This document shows positions 41,324 to 51,204 of a DNA stretch of 62,546 bases, one piece after another. Made by a program: the position numbers and the translations under genes. Each line of letters begins with the position of its first letter. The first letter of the stretch is position 1. The stretch lies in assembly GCA_002453315.1 (NCBI GenBank), contig DKGO01000166.1, forward strand, positions 1 to 62,546, given 5' to 3'. This DNA comes from Caryophanales bacterium UBA6768 (lineage in GTDB: Bacteria; Bacillota; Bacilli; Bacillales_D; Amphibacillaceae). A model generated the notes under the pieces. The model did not search any database. It was not told the DNA's origin and was given only the letters and a program-made list of their open reading frames with translations.

Positions 41324-42056
41324 AAATAATCTTCCTTGCCTCATTGGTATAAGTGTTGTCATCCTCATAGATAAATAATGGGGGTAAGATTTTTAGCCCT
41401 GATTTACCGTCTCTTATCGCTTCAAATAAAATGGTATTAGCCTCTTTCCCTCGTTTTGGATAAACAAACTGAATACGTTTCGGTTCTAATTGATATGCTC
41501 GGCATAATGTGATTAAATCAACAAGTCGTTCTGGGCGATGAACGATAGCGACCTTGCCACCAGGTCTAACATACAATTTACATGCCTTAATAACCTCTTC
41601 TAATGTACAACAAATTTCGTGTCGGGCAATCGTCATATAGTTACTTTCATTTTGGTGTGACGTTTCCGATGATTTAAAATATGGTGGGTTGCACGTAACT
41701 GTATCATAAAAACTTTGATGTAATAAAGGATGACGGTCTCTTAAGTCCCCTTCAAAAATTTCTATACGGTGCTCTAATTTATTTAATTCAATACTTCGTT
41801 GGGCCATACTGATAAGTCGCTTTTGTATTTCAAGTCCCTTAATTTTTGCCTTTGTTCGATATGAAAGCAATAATGGGATAACACCATTTCCACTACATAA
41901 ATCTAATATATTCCCCTTTGCTATCGGGATAGAGGAATAATCAGCTAACAGCAGTGCATCAAGTGAATAGGAAAATATCGTTGGGCTTTGAATAATTCGA
42001 AGATTTTCATCTGCGACGATATAATCTAAACGTTCATCATCTATTAACTTCACCAT
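41313..42056 (-). CDS. yabB: TrmN6-family SAM methyltransferase YabB
   Basis: The 247-residue protein has the SAM motif LDLCSGNGVIPLLL and the N6-adenine motif NPPYFK, so it probably methylates adenine in tRNA. Its overlap with yazA (11 bases) and rsmI makes an RNA-modification operon. GAGG precedes the ATG. Confidence 0.92.
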   Translation of the reverse strand: MVKLIDDERLDYIVADENLRIIQSPTIFSYSLDALLLADYSSIPIAKGNILDLCSGNGVIPLLLSYRTKAKIKGLEIQKRLISMAQRSIELNKLEHRIEIFEGDLRDRHPLLHQSFYDTVTCNPPYFKSSETSHQNESNYMTIARHEICCTLEEVIKACKLYVRPGGKVAIVHRPERLVDLITLCRAYQLEPKRIQFVYPKRGKEANTILFEAIRDGKSGLKILPPLFIYEDDNTYTNEARKIIYGK

Positions 42057-42084
42057 TTTCGTTACCTCTCATTCTAGCTTACCC

Positions 42085-42115
42085 AAATAAAAAGCCGTCT
42101 CGCAGGAAGACAGCT
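42085..42115 (-). terminator. Terminator after yabA
   Basis: On the minus strand AGCTGTCT pairs with AGACGGCT around TCCTGCG, followed by TTTTATTT. Confidence 0.8.
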
Positions 42116-42123
42116 AACATTCA

Positions 42124-42471
42124 TTATGAGCGATTTAATAAAGACATACAAAATAAACAATTCCCTTCTTCCTCACGGGGGCTACCAAACTCTAAATGAC
42201 AAATATGGAAACCATCGCGGTAAATTTTCTCCAAATTTTCCATCGCCTTGTTTGGCTTTTTAACCGCTTCTACCCCATTTCCCGATTGATTAACAGTCCT
42301 TATTTGTTCATCCTTTAAAATAGCCTTTAAATGTTCATTTTCAATATATAAACGATGGTTTTCCTCTACTACCTTCGTTAAATGGCTTTTTAAATCAAGA
42401 AATTGTTCGTTTAAAAAAGCCATTTGTGCTTCGATTTGAGACACTTCGTCAAATATCTCTTTTTTTCTCAA
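42124..42471 (-). CDS. yabA: Replication initiation control protein YabA
   Basis: YabA links DnaA to the DnaN clamp and limits re-initiation. The 115-residue protein has an N-terminal coiled coil (about 5-60), a variable linker, and a C-terminal zinc domain with HICHLEFGSPREEEGNCLFC. It starts with TTG after GGTGG. Confidence 0.92.
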   Translation of the reverse strand: MRKKEIFDEVSQIEAQMAFLNEQFLDLKSHLTKVVEENHRLYIENEHLKAILKDEQIRTVNQSGNGVEAVKKPNKAMENLEKIYRDGFHICHLEFGSPREEEGNCLFCMSLLNRS

Positions 42472-42485
42472 TCAATTCCACCTCT

Positions 42486-43313
42486 TTACTCTGTTACAGG
42501 TGCCAAAATCATTTCTTCTTCAATCATTTCATCTAGCGTATATTCAATCACATTTCCTTCTTTATACAATTCAATCGATACCTCTTTTTCTAGCATGTTT
42601 AAATGAACTACTTTACCCTTTCCATAAGGTGTTTTTATTTCTTCGCCGATATCTGGCAATTGTCTCTTCGCTTCCTCATAAGTATCATTTTCATATTTCA
42701 GGCAACACATTAAACGTCCACATAGACCGGAAATCTTTGTCGGATTTAATGATAAGTTTTGGTCTTTGGCCATTTTAATTGAGACAGGTTCAAAGTCTCC
42801 GAGAAATGTTGAGCAACAAAGCATTCGTCCACAAGGTCCTATACCACCTAATAGCTTCGCCTCGTCGCGGACACCAATTTGTCTTAATTCAATCCTCGTC
42901 TTAAATAAAGTAGCCAAATCCTTTACCAAGTTACGGAAATCAATTCTTCCTTCTGCTGTAAAGTAGAAAATAACTTTATTCCTATCAAATGTATATTCTG
43001 AATCAATAACTTCCATATCCAAATTATGTTCTTTTATTTTATTATGACATGTTTTTAATGCATTTTGAGCCAATCGTTTATTTTCCAGAATGTTTTCTTT
43101 GTCCTTTTCTGTCGCCACCCGCTGAATTCTTTTTAATGGTAAGACAACATCTTCTTTATCTACCATTCTTTTTTCAATGGCAACTTCGCCCAATTCAATA
43201 CCACGGGCTGTTTCAACAATCACATCATCGAATTGTTGGGCATCTATATCATTCGGATCAAAATAATAAATTTTGCCGACTTTTTTAAACCGAACACCAA
43301 TTACTTGGATCAC
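42486..43313 (-). CDS. ricT: RicT (YaaT), PSP1-domain Y-complex protein
   Basis: RicT forms the iron-sulfur Y complex with RicA and RicF, which promotes RNase Y mRNA processing and is needed for sporulation. The 275-residue protein has the PSP1 domain with cysteine pairs GPCGRMLCCSTFLGDFEPVS and LCGRLMCCLKYE, probable Fe-S ligands. GTG start with AGAGGTG upstream; 13 bases after holB. Confidence 0.95.
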   Translation of the reverse strand: MIQVIGVRFKKVGKIYYFDPNDIDAQQFDDVIVETARGIELGEVAIEKRMVDKEDVVLPLKRIQRVATEKDKENILENKRLAQNALKTCHNKIKEHNLDMEVIDSEYTFDRNKVIFYFTAEGRIDFRNLVKDLATLFKTRIELRQIGVRDEAKLLGGIGPCGRMLCCSTFLGDFEPVSIKMAKDQNLSLNPTKISGLCGRLMCCLKYENDTYEEAKRQLPDIGEEIKTPYGKGKVVHLNMLEKEVSIELYKEGNVIEYTLDEMIEEEMILAPVTE

Positions 43314-43325
43314 ACTGTTTCACCT

Positions 43326-44309
43326 CTAGAGTTGTAATACTAAATCTTCCATTACTAACGTTGACTGAATATTTTGATTTAATTTACGTTTTGCTTCTAG
43401 CAAACTTGTCATCATCTTTATTAATTTTTTCGTTGAAAAGTAGTTTATCGCTTGTTCTACTAAAACATCATTTTCAATGAAAACATGGGGGGGATGATGC
43501 CGCTGCATTTGTAAATTTGCCATGTCTTGAACAGCTAAAAACATGATATCGAGAGCCATTTCTAACTCTGCCTTTTCTTTTAATTCGGTCAATATATCTA
43601 GATGTAAAAAAAGAAAACGTTCATCATTTTGCTTCATGACAACTTCTATTAAATCCTTCATTAAATCTCTGATTTTATATATCTTTTTTTCCTCATGAAG
43701 AGCCATTCCCTCATCAAGATTATTCGTTAAGGCACTTATTAATTGTGCATCATTTTCACTAATTTCCGCTTGCACTAGTTTTTGCTTAAGTTGATTGTTA
43801 TCCAACGGTAGTAAATCGATAATTTGACAACGAGATTGAATCGTCGGCAAAAGAGCATTGACATTATTCGTTGATAGGATAATCATCGTCCCTTCATTCG
43901 GTTCCTCAATAAATTTCAATAACCGATTAGCTGCATGAATATTTAAGAGCTCAGCATCTGGTATAATGAACATCTTTTGATTTGATTCATACCCCGTCAT
44001 TGAAAATTCACGAATAATATCTCTTACTTCCTCTGTTCGAATCGTTTGTGTTTCCCGTTTTAAACGGTGAATATCCGGGTGATTACCCGAAATGACTCGT
44101 TTGCAACCATGACACTCTTGGCATGGTTCAACACCATTAGTCTCTTCGCAAAATAGACTCATTGCTAATAACTCTGTTAACTCGCTTTTTCCACTGCCTG
44201 ACATCCCATGGAGAATGTACGCATGTGACATACGATTTGCCCGTATACTATTGGTGAAAATTTTACACGCAACAGGCTGAATTTCGCTCATTTTTTCCCA
44301 TGTCAACAT
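43326..44309 (-). CDS. holB: DNA polymerase III delta' subunit
   Basis: HolB is part of the clamp loader with DnaX and HolA. The 327-residue AAA+ protein has GMSGSGKSELTELL and a zinc cluster CQECHGCKRV, followed by KMFIIPDAELL. The P-loop is intact. Confidence 0.94.
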   Translation of the reverse strand: MLTWEKMSEIQPVACKIFTNSIRANRMSHAYILHGMSGSGKSELTELLAMSLFCEETNGVEPCQECHGCKRVISGNHPDIHRLKRETQTIRTEEVRDIIREFSMTGYESNQKMFIIPDAELLNIHAANRLLKFIEEPNEGTMIILSTNNVNALLPTIQSRCQIIDLLPLDNNQLKQKLVQAEISENDAQLISALTNNLDEGMALHEEKKIYKIRDLMKDLIEVVMKQNDERFLFLHLDILTELKEKAELEMALDIMFLAVQDMANLQMQRHHPPHVFIENDVLVEQAINYFSTKKLIKMMTSLLEAKRKLNQNIQSTLVMEDLVLQL

Positions 44310-44346
44310 CTTACATCATCCCTCAACATATTGCTTGTTCGTAGTC

Positions 44347-44772
44347 TTAAGTATAAAGATTTACTAATAGACCGTTGATTTCGCCAATTAAGGCGAGTAA
44401 ATCGACAGTCGTTTTTTCTTGCTCCATTAAATCATTCGTCAGCTGTATTAGTCTTGCATCTATTTCTTTCACTGTCTTTAATGTATGGTTGGAACTAAAA
44501 TGATGGGATTTCGAAAGTTCTAATCCACTTGTGACAGTTTTCTCCAAAAACTGCTTAATCATTCTTTTAAATATTGCTAGATCACGAAAAGTTCGGTGCT
44601 TGGCAAGTTTTTCACCTTGGTCAGTAATACTTTTCATTAACGAGTCTAGTTCTTCATGTTTTAGTTTATCATATTGTGATTGAACCATCTTCGTAAACTT
44701 TTTACTATCCTTCTGGCGTTTACTATATCGTTTTTGTTCAATCCTTGAACGTGTTTCTTGTTCTATTTTCAT
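44347..44772 (-). CDS. yaaR: YaaR, DUF327 protein
   Basis: A 141-residue, highly charged, mostly helical protein matching the YaaR family, of unknown function, found between darA and holB throughout Bacilli. The core includes ITDQGEKLAKHRTFRDLAIFK and the following helical segment. No membrane segments or catalytic motif are visible. Confidence 0.88.
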   Translation of the reverse strand: MKIEQETRSRIEQKRYSKRQKDSKKFTKMVQSQYDKLKHEELDSLMKSITDQGEKLAKHRTFRDLAIFKRMIKQFLEKTVTSGLELSKSHHFSSNHTLKTVKEIDARLIQLTNDLMEQEKTTVDLLALIGEINGLLVNLYT

Positions 44773-44795
44773 ATAGCAAACCTCCCCGATGATAG

Positions 44796-45766
<971 letters not shown>

Positions 45767-45978
45767 AGCTGCCTCTCCTTCTACAACTTTATATGATAAA
45801 TGCTTTAATTTGTATTTTATTTGTAGAATGACCTACTATAAATTCAATTTTACTATTAAATGTATTCTTTATATCATACATGTATGGACCATTGTTAGCA
45901 ATTTATAATTATTTTATTTGTATAAATATTGGTAAGTTATTGGTATGATTATTCTTCAGAGCCCTTGCTTGGATTTTT

Positions 45979-46010
45979 CTCCCCTTAAGACTACTAACTT
46001 AGGTGGGGGT
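45979..46010. other. Stable hairpin in the tmk-gin gap
   Basis: CCCC-A-CCTAAG on the minus strand pairs with CTTA-A-GGGG around TTAGTAGT, a strong hairpin with two bulges. It lies in a gap of about 820 bases between gin and tmk. IS200/IS605-type elements end in similar GC hairpins, so this may be an element remnant. On the plus strand a T run follows. The adjoining minus-strand frame at 46175-46402 reads protein-like at its end but has no family I recognise. Confidence 0.35.
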
Positions 46011-46386
46011 TCTTTTCCCATTTATCCTATTGTCAGGGTCCCTAAATGATAACCCCGTAAACATTTTACATATACTGATATAATTACCTTTATTGTACCA
46101 TGATTTACACTTAAATTTAACTGTAAAAAACTTTATCATAGTAAATTATTTGATGGTGTAAATCCAGCAATATTTCACTCGTAAATATTGTAGTTGATAA
46201 AAGCACCCACACTCACCTCAGGTACAAATGCGACATCTTTGAGTCGGTGCCGCTCCCTAATGATTTCAGAGGGACGACTATTTATACACAATCCCGGGAA
46301 GTGGCCGTTCTTTGCCGTTCTATAAAAGTCACATACTTTTTTACGTATTTGAGATATGGCCTTAATAGGACCATATAAATAGACAC

Positions 46387-46414
46387 AAAAAAAGCCCGTC
46401 ATTTGACGAGACCT
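46387..46414 (-). terminator. Terminator after gin
   Basis: On the minus strand CTCGTC and GACGGG pair around AAAT, followed by CTTTTTTTG. It crosses the start of the unsupported frame at 46402. Confidence 0.75.
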
Positions 46415-46423
46415 TATTCGTTC

Positions 46424-46600
46424 TTACGAAAACGGTGCAAACAAACCATTTCTATTTTTTAATTTTTGCACATAATAACGATATTTTTCTTCCCGCGGTT
46501 CCGTATGAATCATATTATGCTCACAAGCAGTACAAATAAATACCGTCCGAATAAAAATTCCCTCTAATTGTTCATCATCACAAATTGAACATTTCCACAA
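46424..46600 (-). CDS. csfB: Anti-sigma-G factor Gin (CsfB)
   Basis: Gin is made in the forespore under sigma-F and holds sigma-G inactive until engulfment. The 58-residue protein carries two zinc pairs, CSICDDEQLEGI and CTACEHNMI, and the family's YVQKLKN. The TTG at 46600, four bases after GGAGGTGAT, is the likely start; the ATG at 46615 lies over the ribosome-binding site. A sigma-F promoter precedes it. Located next to bofA as in B. subtilis. Confidence 0.9.
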   Translation of the reverse strand: MWKCSICDDEQLEGIFIRTVFICTACEHNMIHTEPREEKYRYYVQKLKNRNGLFAPFS

Positions 46601-46626
46601 GGAAATCACCTCCATCAGTTTAATAG

Positions 46627-46656
46627 AAGTGTCTCCTAAACATATTAGTTATATAC
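46627..46656 (-). promoter_or_regulatory. Sigma-F promoter of gin
   Basis: On the minus strand GTATA (46656-46652), exactly 15 bases, then GGAGACACTT (46636-46627) match the sigma-F consensus GYWTA-N15-GGNNANAHTR at all but the last base. A start near 46620 leaves a leader of about 20 bases. Confidence 0.8.
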
Positions 46657-46707
46657 TTGAAATGGGAATTTCCCCTTAATTTTTTTGCGAATTATAGCAT
46701 TTCATGA

Positions 46708-46974
46708 TTAAGAAAGAAATAATATTTGCAAACCTAATAGAGAAATAACTCCAAGAATCCCCAACAAACTACTAACAATCACTGTAAAAATATTAATCGG
46801 AAGATGTAATCCAATATATCCTGCAAATACATTAAAAATAAATAAAAATAAAATACCGACTGTTATTTTAAACATCACTTTTCCTAATAAACGAATAAAA
46901 GTCATCGGTGCCCCAATTAGAAACAACAGAATGATTAAACAAACTAATCCTGCAATGATCACTATTGAATTCAT
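46708..46974 (-). CDS. bofA: Pro-sigma-K processing inhibitor BofA
   Basis: BofA inhibits the SpoIVFB protease in the outer forespore membrane until a forespore signal arrives. The 88-residue protein is almost entirely hydrophobic with two to three membrane segments (LIGAPMTFIRLLGK and NVFAGYIGLHLPIN are the family signatures). GAGGAG precedes the ATG. Confidence 0.93.
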   Translation of the reverse strand: MNSIVIIAGLVCLIILLFLIGAPMTFIRLLGKVMFKITVGILFLFIFNVFAGYIGLHLPINIFTVIVSSLLGILGVISLLGLQILFLS

Positions 46975-47053
46975 TTCCTCAACTCCTCATCTACCATACG
47001 TATATGAAAAGTAATAGGAAAAAATGACATCTATCTGGTGCTCTTCAGTAATA

Positions 47054-47272
47054 TTAGAAGTTATCTTTTAAAAAAGTAATATTACGATGTTTAATTTCTT
47101 TTAACAAAAACATATATTTCGCTTGCGCCAATTTAAGTTGATATTCTGTGTACTGTAAAGGATCAACACTTTTATCAACCAATGAACGTAACGTTTTCCA
47201 TTCCTTTTCAAGATGAAAATAGGCATCAAGCACTTCTTGATCATATCGTTGCACTTTTTTCTTTTTCTTCAT
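47054..47272 (-). CDS. yaaL: YaaL, DUF2508 protein
   Basis: A 72-residue, charged, helical protein of unknown function located between recR and bofA in Bacilli. It has MKKKKKVQRYDQEVLDAYFH at the N-terminus and the family YTEYQLKLAQAKYMFLLKEI core. The start has only a weak GGTG ribosome-binding site. Confidence 0.88.
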   Translation of the reverse strand: MKKKKKVQRYDQEVLDAYFHLEKEWKTLRSLVDKSVDPLQYTEYQLKLAQAKYMFLLKEIKHRNITFLKDNF

Positions 47273-47294
47273 TTTTTCACCAGTTTACTAATTA

Positions 47295-47894
47295 TTATAA
47301 TTCCCGTCGGCCTTCTAACGATTTAGCTAATGTCACTTCATCTACATATTCCAAATCCCCACCAACGGGCATTCCATGTGCAATTCGAGTCGTTTTAATT
47401 CCGGAGGGCTTTACTAAACGCGAAATATACATCGCTGTAGCCTCCCCTTCAATATTAGGATTCGTTGCCAAAATAAGTTCCTCTACATCATTTTCTTTCA
47501 ATCGTTGAATCAACTTTGGAATATTAATGTCCTCTGGACCAATGCCATCCATTGGGGAAATAGACCCCTGTAACACATGATATCTCCCATTAAACTCCTT
47601 CATTTTTTCCATCGCAATGACATCCCTTGAATCCTCAACAACACATATGACTGTTTCATTCCGTGATCCATCCTGACAAATTGAACATTTTTCCTGATCA
47701 GAAATATGCCCACAAATTGAACAATGGGTTAATTCTCGTTTCACACTTACTAATGCTTTCGCAAAATCAACCACATCATCGTCATTCATATCAATCACAA
47801 AAAAAGCCAGTCTCACGGCTGTTTTAGGACCAATGCCTGGCAATTTTGTAAAACTATCAATTAATTTTGAAATTGGTTCTGGATAATACATCAT
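47295..47894 (-). CDS. recR: Recombination protein RecR
   Basis: RecR works with RecO and RecF to load RecA at gaps. The 199-residue protein has the N-terminal HhH motif [18 protein letters not shown], a zinc site [16 protein letters not shown], and a Toprim domain with VVEDSRDV and the [13 protein letters not shown] signature. Gene order dnaX-yaaK-recR is conserved. Confidence 0.96.
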   Translation of the reverse strand: MMYYPEPISKLIDSFTKLPGIGPKTAVRLAFFVIDMNDDDVVDFAKALVSVKRELTHCSICGHISDQEKCSICQDGSRNETVICVVEDSRDVIAMEKMKEFNGRYHVLQGSISPMDGIGPEDINIPKLIQRLKENDVEELILATNPNIEGEATAMYISRLVKPSGIKTTRIAHGMPVGGDLEYVDEVTLAKSLEGRREL

Positions 47895-47955
47895 TTATTC
47901 CCCTAAAAGAAACTTTTTGCATCTGACACGACATTGAGAATCCCATTTTCCCAAA

Positions 47956-48273
47956 TTAAAACATCCCTGGAGGCATATTTAATCCTTTTGTAAATTGCCC
48001 CATCGTTTCATTTGTTTTATTATCGATTTGTTTTAGCACATCATTTGTCGCGGTTAACACTAAATCTTGTAGCATGTCAATTTCTTCGGGGTCAACCACT
48101 TCTTCATTAATTTGTACGTCTAATATTTCTTTACTGCCATTGGCTGTTACGGTTACCATGCCACCACCTGAAGATGCTTCAAACTCCATTGCCATTAACT
48201 CATCTTGTGCCTTCATCATTTTCTTCTGCATTTGTTGCATTTGCTTCATCATATTTCCCATATTGCCTTTCAC
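47956..48273 (-). CDS. yaaK: Nucleoid-associated protein YaaK (EbfC)
   Basis: A 105-residue DNA-binding protein of the YbaB/EbfC family. The N-terminal helix is methionine- and glutamine-rich ([16 protein letters not shown]), followed by [15 protein letters not shown], the family core. GTG start after AAGGAGG. It follows dnaX by 55 bases. Confidence 0.94.
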   Translation of the reverse strand: MKGNMGNMMKQMQQMQKKMMKAQDELMAMEFEASSGGGMVTVTANGSKEILDVQINEEVVDPEEIDMLQDLVLTATNDVLKQIDNKTNETMGQFTKGLNMPPGMF

Positions 48274-48327
48274 TTATATTGCCTCCTTAAAATGCTTACC
48301 TAATAGATATTTTTGATTTTTTTGTTA

Positions 48328-50031
48328 TTATTCTTTTACTTCAACAATGTCTTTCCCAAATAATTTATGAGCTTCTTCCACTACTTCTGAATGTTCTTCT
48401 TTAGATTGTGTAGAAACCTCCTGACCTTTTTGTTGATTCTTCAAATATGCTTCTCGTTCATCTTGCCACTGGTCTTCCGGTATGACAATAATATGATATG
48501 GCTTCCCTTGCACTGTAGATAAAGTAGATCCCACCACTTCTAGATGATCTTGGATTAATTTGCAGTGTATGTCATGTGTAAATGCGATGACAGCTGCATC
48601 CTTTGAAGCTGCAACAGGCTTTGCGGCCTTCAACATTGCATGAACAACAGGTGTAGATCTTCTTAATTGCTCTAAGAAAGATTCCCAATTTGTCCGTATT
48701 TGTTCGATTGATTCTTTTTCAGCTTCATCCAATACATGCTTTATGTCATTAGCATTAACACGAAAAACTTGTGAAGATTTCGTAGATTGCCTTACAGGTC
48801 TTCTAGGTTGTTCCTGTGCCACTGCTTGGCTCGGCTTAGATGCTAATTCTTTCAAGCGATTTTCTAACTTAGACATTCTTTCCGCTAATGCTTCCACTAT
48901 TTCGGAAGCTGCTTCGCCTTCGCTAGATACTTCCGACAGTGATATTTCATATCGCTTCGTCACAGATAAAACAGTTATTTCAACAAAAACTTTCGGATTG
49001 TTCGTCCACTTAATATTTTGTTCACAGCGAGTGAACTGTAACAATGCATATTGAATCCAATCTTCATCCACGAGTTCTGTCATTGTCTTAAAAGTATCGT
49101 TGACAACTGCCCTTTCTAGGTAAGGTTCCAATTGTGAAGTTGATTTATAAAATAATACATCACGTAAAAAGTAAATGAAATCAAAGACAAACCGGCCTGG
49201 GTCTTTCCCCGTTTGTACCATTTGATCAAATAATTGTAATGTTTCGGCAATATTTTGCTCATACATTGCTTGGAGCATAGCGGTTAAAATTTCCTGAGAA
49301 ACTCCACCAGTAATCGCCAATACATCCTCTACCGTGACATCATCTTCACTATAAGCAATCGCCTGATCTAACATACTTAAGGCATCTCTCATTCCGCCAT
49401 CTGCCGCCAATGCGATCGCATCAAGGGCATCGGGCAAAACCCCAATGTTGTCATGATCTGTAATATATGTCATTCTTTCAACAATCATACGATTGTTAAT
49501 TGGTTTAAAATCAAACCGCTGACATCGTGAAATAACGGTTAACGGAATCTTATGTGGTTCTGTTGTCGCTAAAATAAACACAACATGCTCTGGAGGCTCT
49601 TCTAACGTTTTTAATAACGCATTAAAAGCACTTGGTGTAATCATATGAACTTCATCAATGATGTATACTTTGTAGGGGACAACACCTGTTGCATAATTAA
49701 CTTGCTCACGAATTTCCCTTATGTGGTCAACACCCGTATTTGAAGCCCCATCCATTTCAATCACATCAGTAATTGATCCATCCAAGATCCCACGACAAGC
49801 ATCACATTCATTGCATGGTTCACGTGATGGCATCTTTTCACAGTTAATCGTTTGCGCAAAAATTTTCGCAGCACTCGTTTTCCCCGTCCCCCTAGGACCG
49901 GTAAAAAGATAGGCATGCGAAAGCTTCTCTTCGACAATAGCATTTTGTAATGTTTTCGTTATATGTAATTGCCCGATGACATCAGCAAACAACCTAGGAC
50001 GCCAAGTACGATACAATGCTTGATAACTCAT
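48328..50031 (-). CDS. dnaX: DNA polymerase III tau/gamma subunit
   Basis: DnaX forms the clamp-loader motor and bridges polymerase and helicase. The ATG 50031 start gives 567 residues, beginning MSYQALYRTWRPRLF. Walker A GPRGTGKTSAAKIF is followed by the zinc site (C-x8-CxxCxxC), YIIDEVHMI, and the sensor-1 LATTEPHK. GGAAGG lies nine bases upstream; the ATG at 50034 is equally possible. The SRP RNA gene that usually precedes dnaX is absent. Confidence 0.96.
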   Translation of the reverse strand: MSYQALYRTWRPRLFADVIGQLHITKTLQNAIVEEKLSHAYLFTGPRGTGKTSAAKIFAQTINCEKMPSREPCNECDACRGILDGSITDVIEMDGASNTGVDHIREIREQVNYATGVVPYKVYIIDEVHMITPSAFNALLKTLEEPPEHVVFILATTEPHKIPLTVISRCQRFDFKPINNRMIVERMTYITDHDNIGVLPDALDAIALAADGGMRDALSMLDQAIAYSEDDVTVEDVLAITGGVSQEILTAMLQAMYEQNIAETLQLFDQMVQTGKDPGRFVFDFIYFLRDVLFYKSTSQLEPYLERAVVNDTFKTMTELVDEDWIQYALLQFTRCEQNIKWTNNPKVFVEITVLSVTKRYEISLSEVSSEGEAASEIVEALAERMSKLENRLKELASKPSQAVAQEQPRRPVRQSTKSSQVFRVNANDIKHVLDEAEKESIEQIRTNWESFLEQLRRSTPVVHAMLKAAKPVAASKDAAVIAFTHDIHCKLIQDHLEVVGSTLSTVQGKPYHIIVIPEDQWQDEREAYLKNQQKGQEVSTQSKEEHSEVVEEAHKLFGKDIVEVKE

Positions 50032-50150
50032 CATGTACATCCTTCCATTATTTCTTACTTATTATAACGTATTTTCAGCATTAATTGAACTAACAGCCAC
50101 CTTGAGAATTTCTTTCATTATCATAGATTCCATCCATTATTTCTCCAAGC

Positions 50151-51068
50151 TTAATCAGACATCTCTTCAATTCGTTTCATAAATTCATCGACAGCTTGAT
50201 ATCCTTGTTGTTTTAAATGCCAGTTATTAACTGCAGCCTCAATTAACCCTACAACATCACGTCCGGGTTTTAACTGAATTTGTAAATAAGGTATTTCAAC
50301 ATCCATATAGGATGTATATTTTGATGCCACTTCTAAATCATTGTATAAAGACGATCCTTCCCATTTCGTCAATTCAATATCAAGTCCTATTCTCGTCTCT
50401 GCCTGAAATGCCTGTCTTCCATACATTCTTACAACATTCAGTAAACCAATACTACGAAGTGACAGTAACTCCTTATTCGTTTCATTATGTGTTCCGATAA
50501 TCGTTTCAGGACTTAGCTTTTTCAGCACAACAATATCATCCGCTACTAAACGATGCCCACGACCAAGTAAAGAATGAGCGATTTCACTCTTTCCAACCCC
50601 AGAATCACCGCGTAATAAAATACCAAGCCCTAAGACATTGACACAAACACCGTGAATTGCGATTTCTTCCGCTAATTGTCGGATTAAATAAGCATCAATA
50701 CGCCCATTAAATTCATAATTTGATTCATCAGTACTGAGTAACGGAATATGCCGTTCTTCACAATATTTGCGTAAATATTTTAATCCTTTGTTACCATCTG
50801 TCACGATAATACAGGGAGGATCGTATTGAACTAAATTACCAATACGAACACTTCGTTCATCCTCAAACAATGAACGTAAATAATTAATTTCATCTTCACC
50901 CAATACTTGGACATGGCCAGTTGGGAAAAAAGGAATATGATCAATAAACTCCAATCCCGGGCGCCTTGCTTTTGCTTTCGTGACTACCCGATTTAATGCC
51001 TCTTTACCTGCCAATACTTCTAATTGAAGTCTATCTATTATTTCACTAATCGTTATTTCCTTTGTCAT
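50151..51068 (-). CDS. HPr kinase/phosphorylase-like protein, divergent
   Basis: HprK phosphorylates or dephosphorylates Ser-46 of HPr in carbon catabolite control. This 305-residue protein keeps the N-terminal domain, the catalytic histidine context HGVCVNVLG, P-loop GDSGVGKSE (154-162), VADD (175-178) and PGRD (268-271). The family signature that reads EIRGLGI in B. subtilis is SLRSIGL here (203-209), losing the glutamate and glycine. hprK normally sits with lgt, not dnaX, so this may be a second copy with altered activity. AGGAAG precedes ATG 51068. Confidence 0.88.
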   Translation of the reverse strand: MTKEITISEIIDRLQLEVLAGKEALNRVVTKAKARRPGLEFIDHIPFFPTGHVQVLGEDEINYLRSLFEDERSVRIGNLVQYDPPCIIVTDGNKGLKYLRKYCEERHIPLLSTDESNYEFNGRIDAYLIRQLAEEIAIHGVCVNVLGLGILLRGDSGVGKSEIAHSLLGRGHRLVADDIVVLKKLSPETIIGTHNETNKELLSLRSIGLLNVVRMYGRQAFQAETRIGLDIELTKWEGSSLYNDLEVASKYTSYMDVEIPYLQIQLKPGRDVVGLIEAAVNNWHLKQQGYQAVDEFMKRIEEMSD

Positions 51069-51111
51069 CTTCACACTTCCTATATTAATCATTTAATAAT
51101 ATAATAATGTA

Positions 51112-51134
51112 TCAGAAATCACTTTAATGATCTG
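51112..51134. repeat. Inverted repeat in the hprK-like/MinJ-like divergent gap
   Basis: TCAGAAATCA and TGATCTGA form a mirror with two extra bases in one arm, around CTTTAA. It lies between two divergent genes, a usual place for an operator. No regulator is identified. Confidence 0.3.
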
Positions 51135-51204
51135 ACCTATGTTAATATAAATTATACTACAACATACAAGAGATTTGTTATCATTTTTAAGTTGGTGAAA
51201 GGTT

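Noticed and set aside
46240..46256. GAGTCGGTGC resembling the tail of a tracrRNA
   Set aside because: There is no matching stem, repeat array or cas gene; a short chance match.
46175..46402. 75-codon minus-strand frame after gin
   Set aside because: It starts inside the gin terminator and has no ribosome-binding site. It is kept only as a possible remnant, not as a gene.
50041..50150. Possible SRP RNA upstream of dnaX
   Set aside because: Only 110 bases are available and the conserved SRP RNA tetraloop region is absent.
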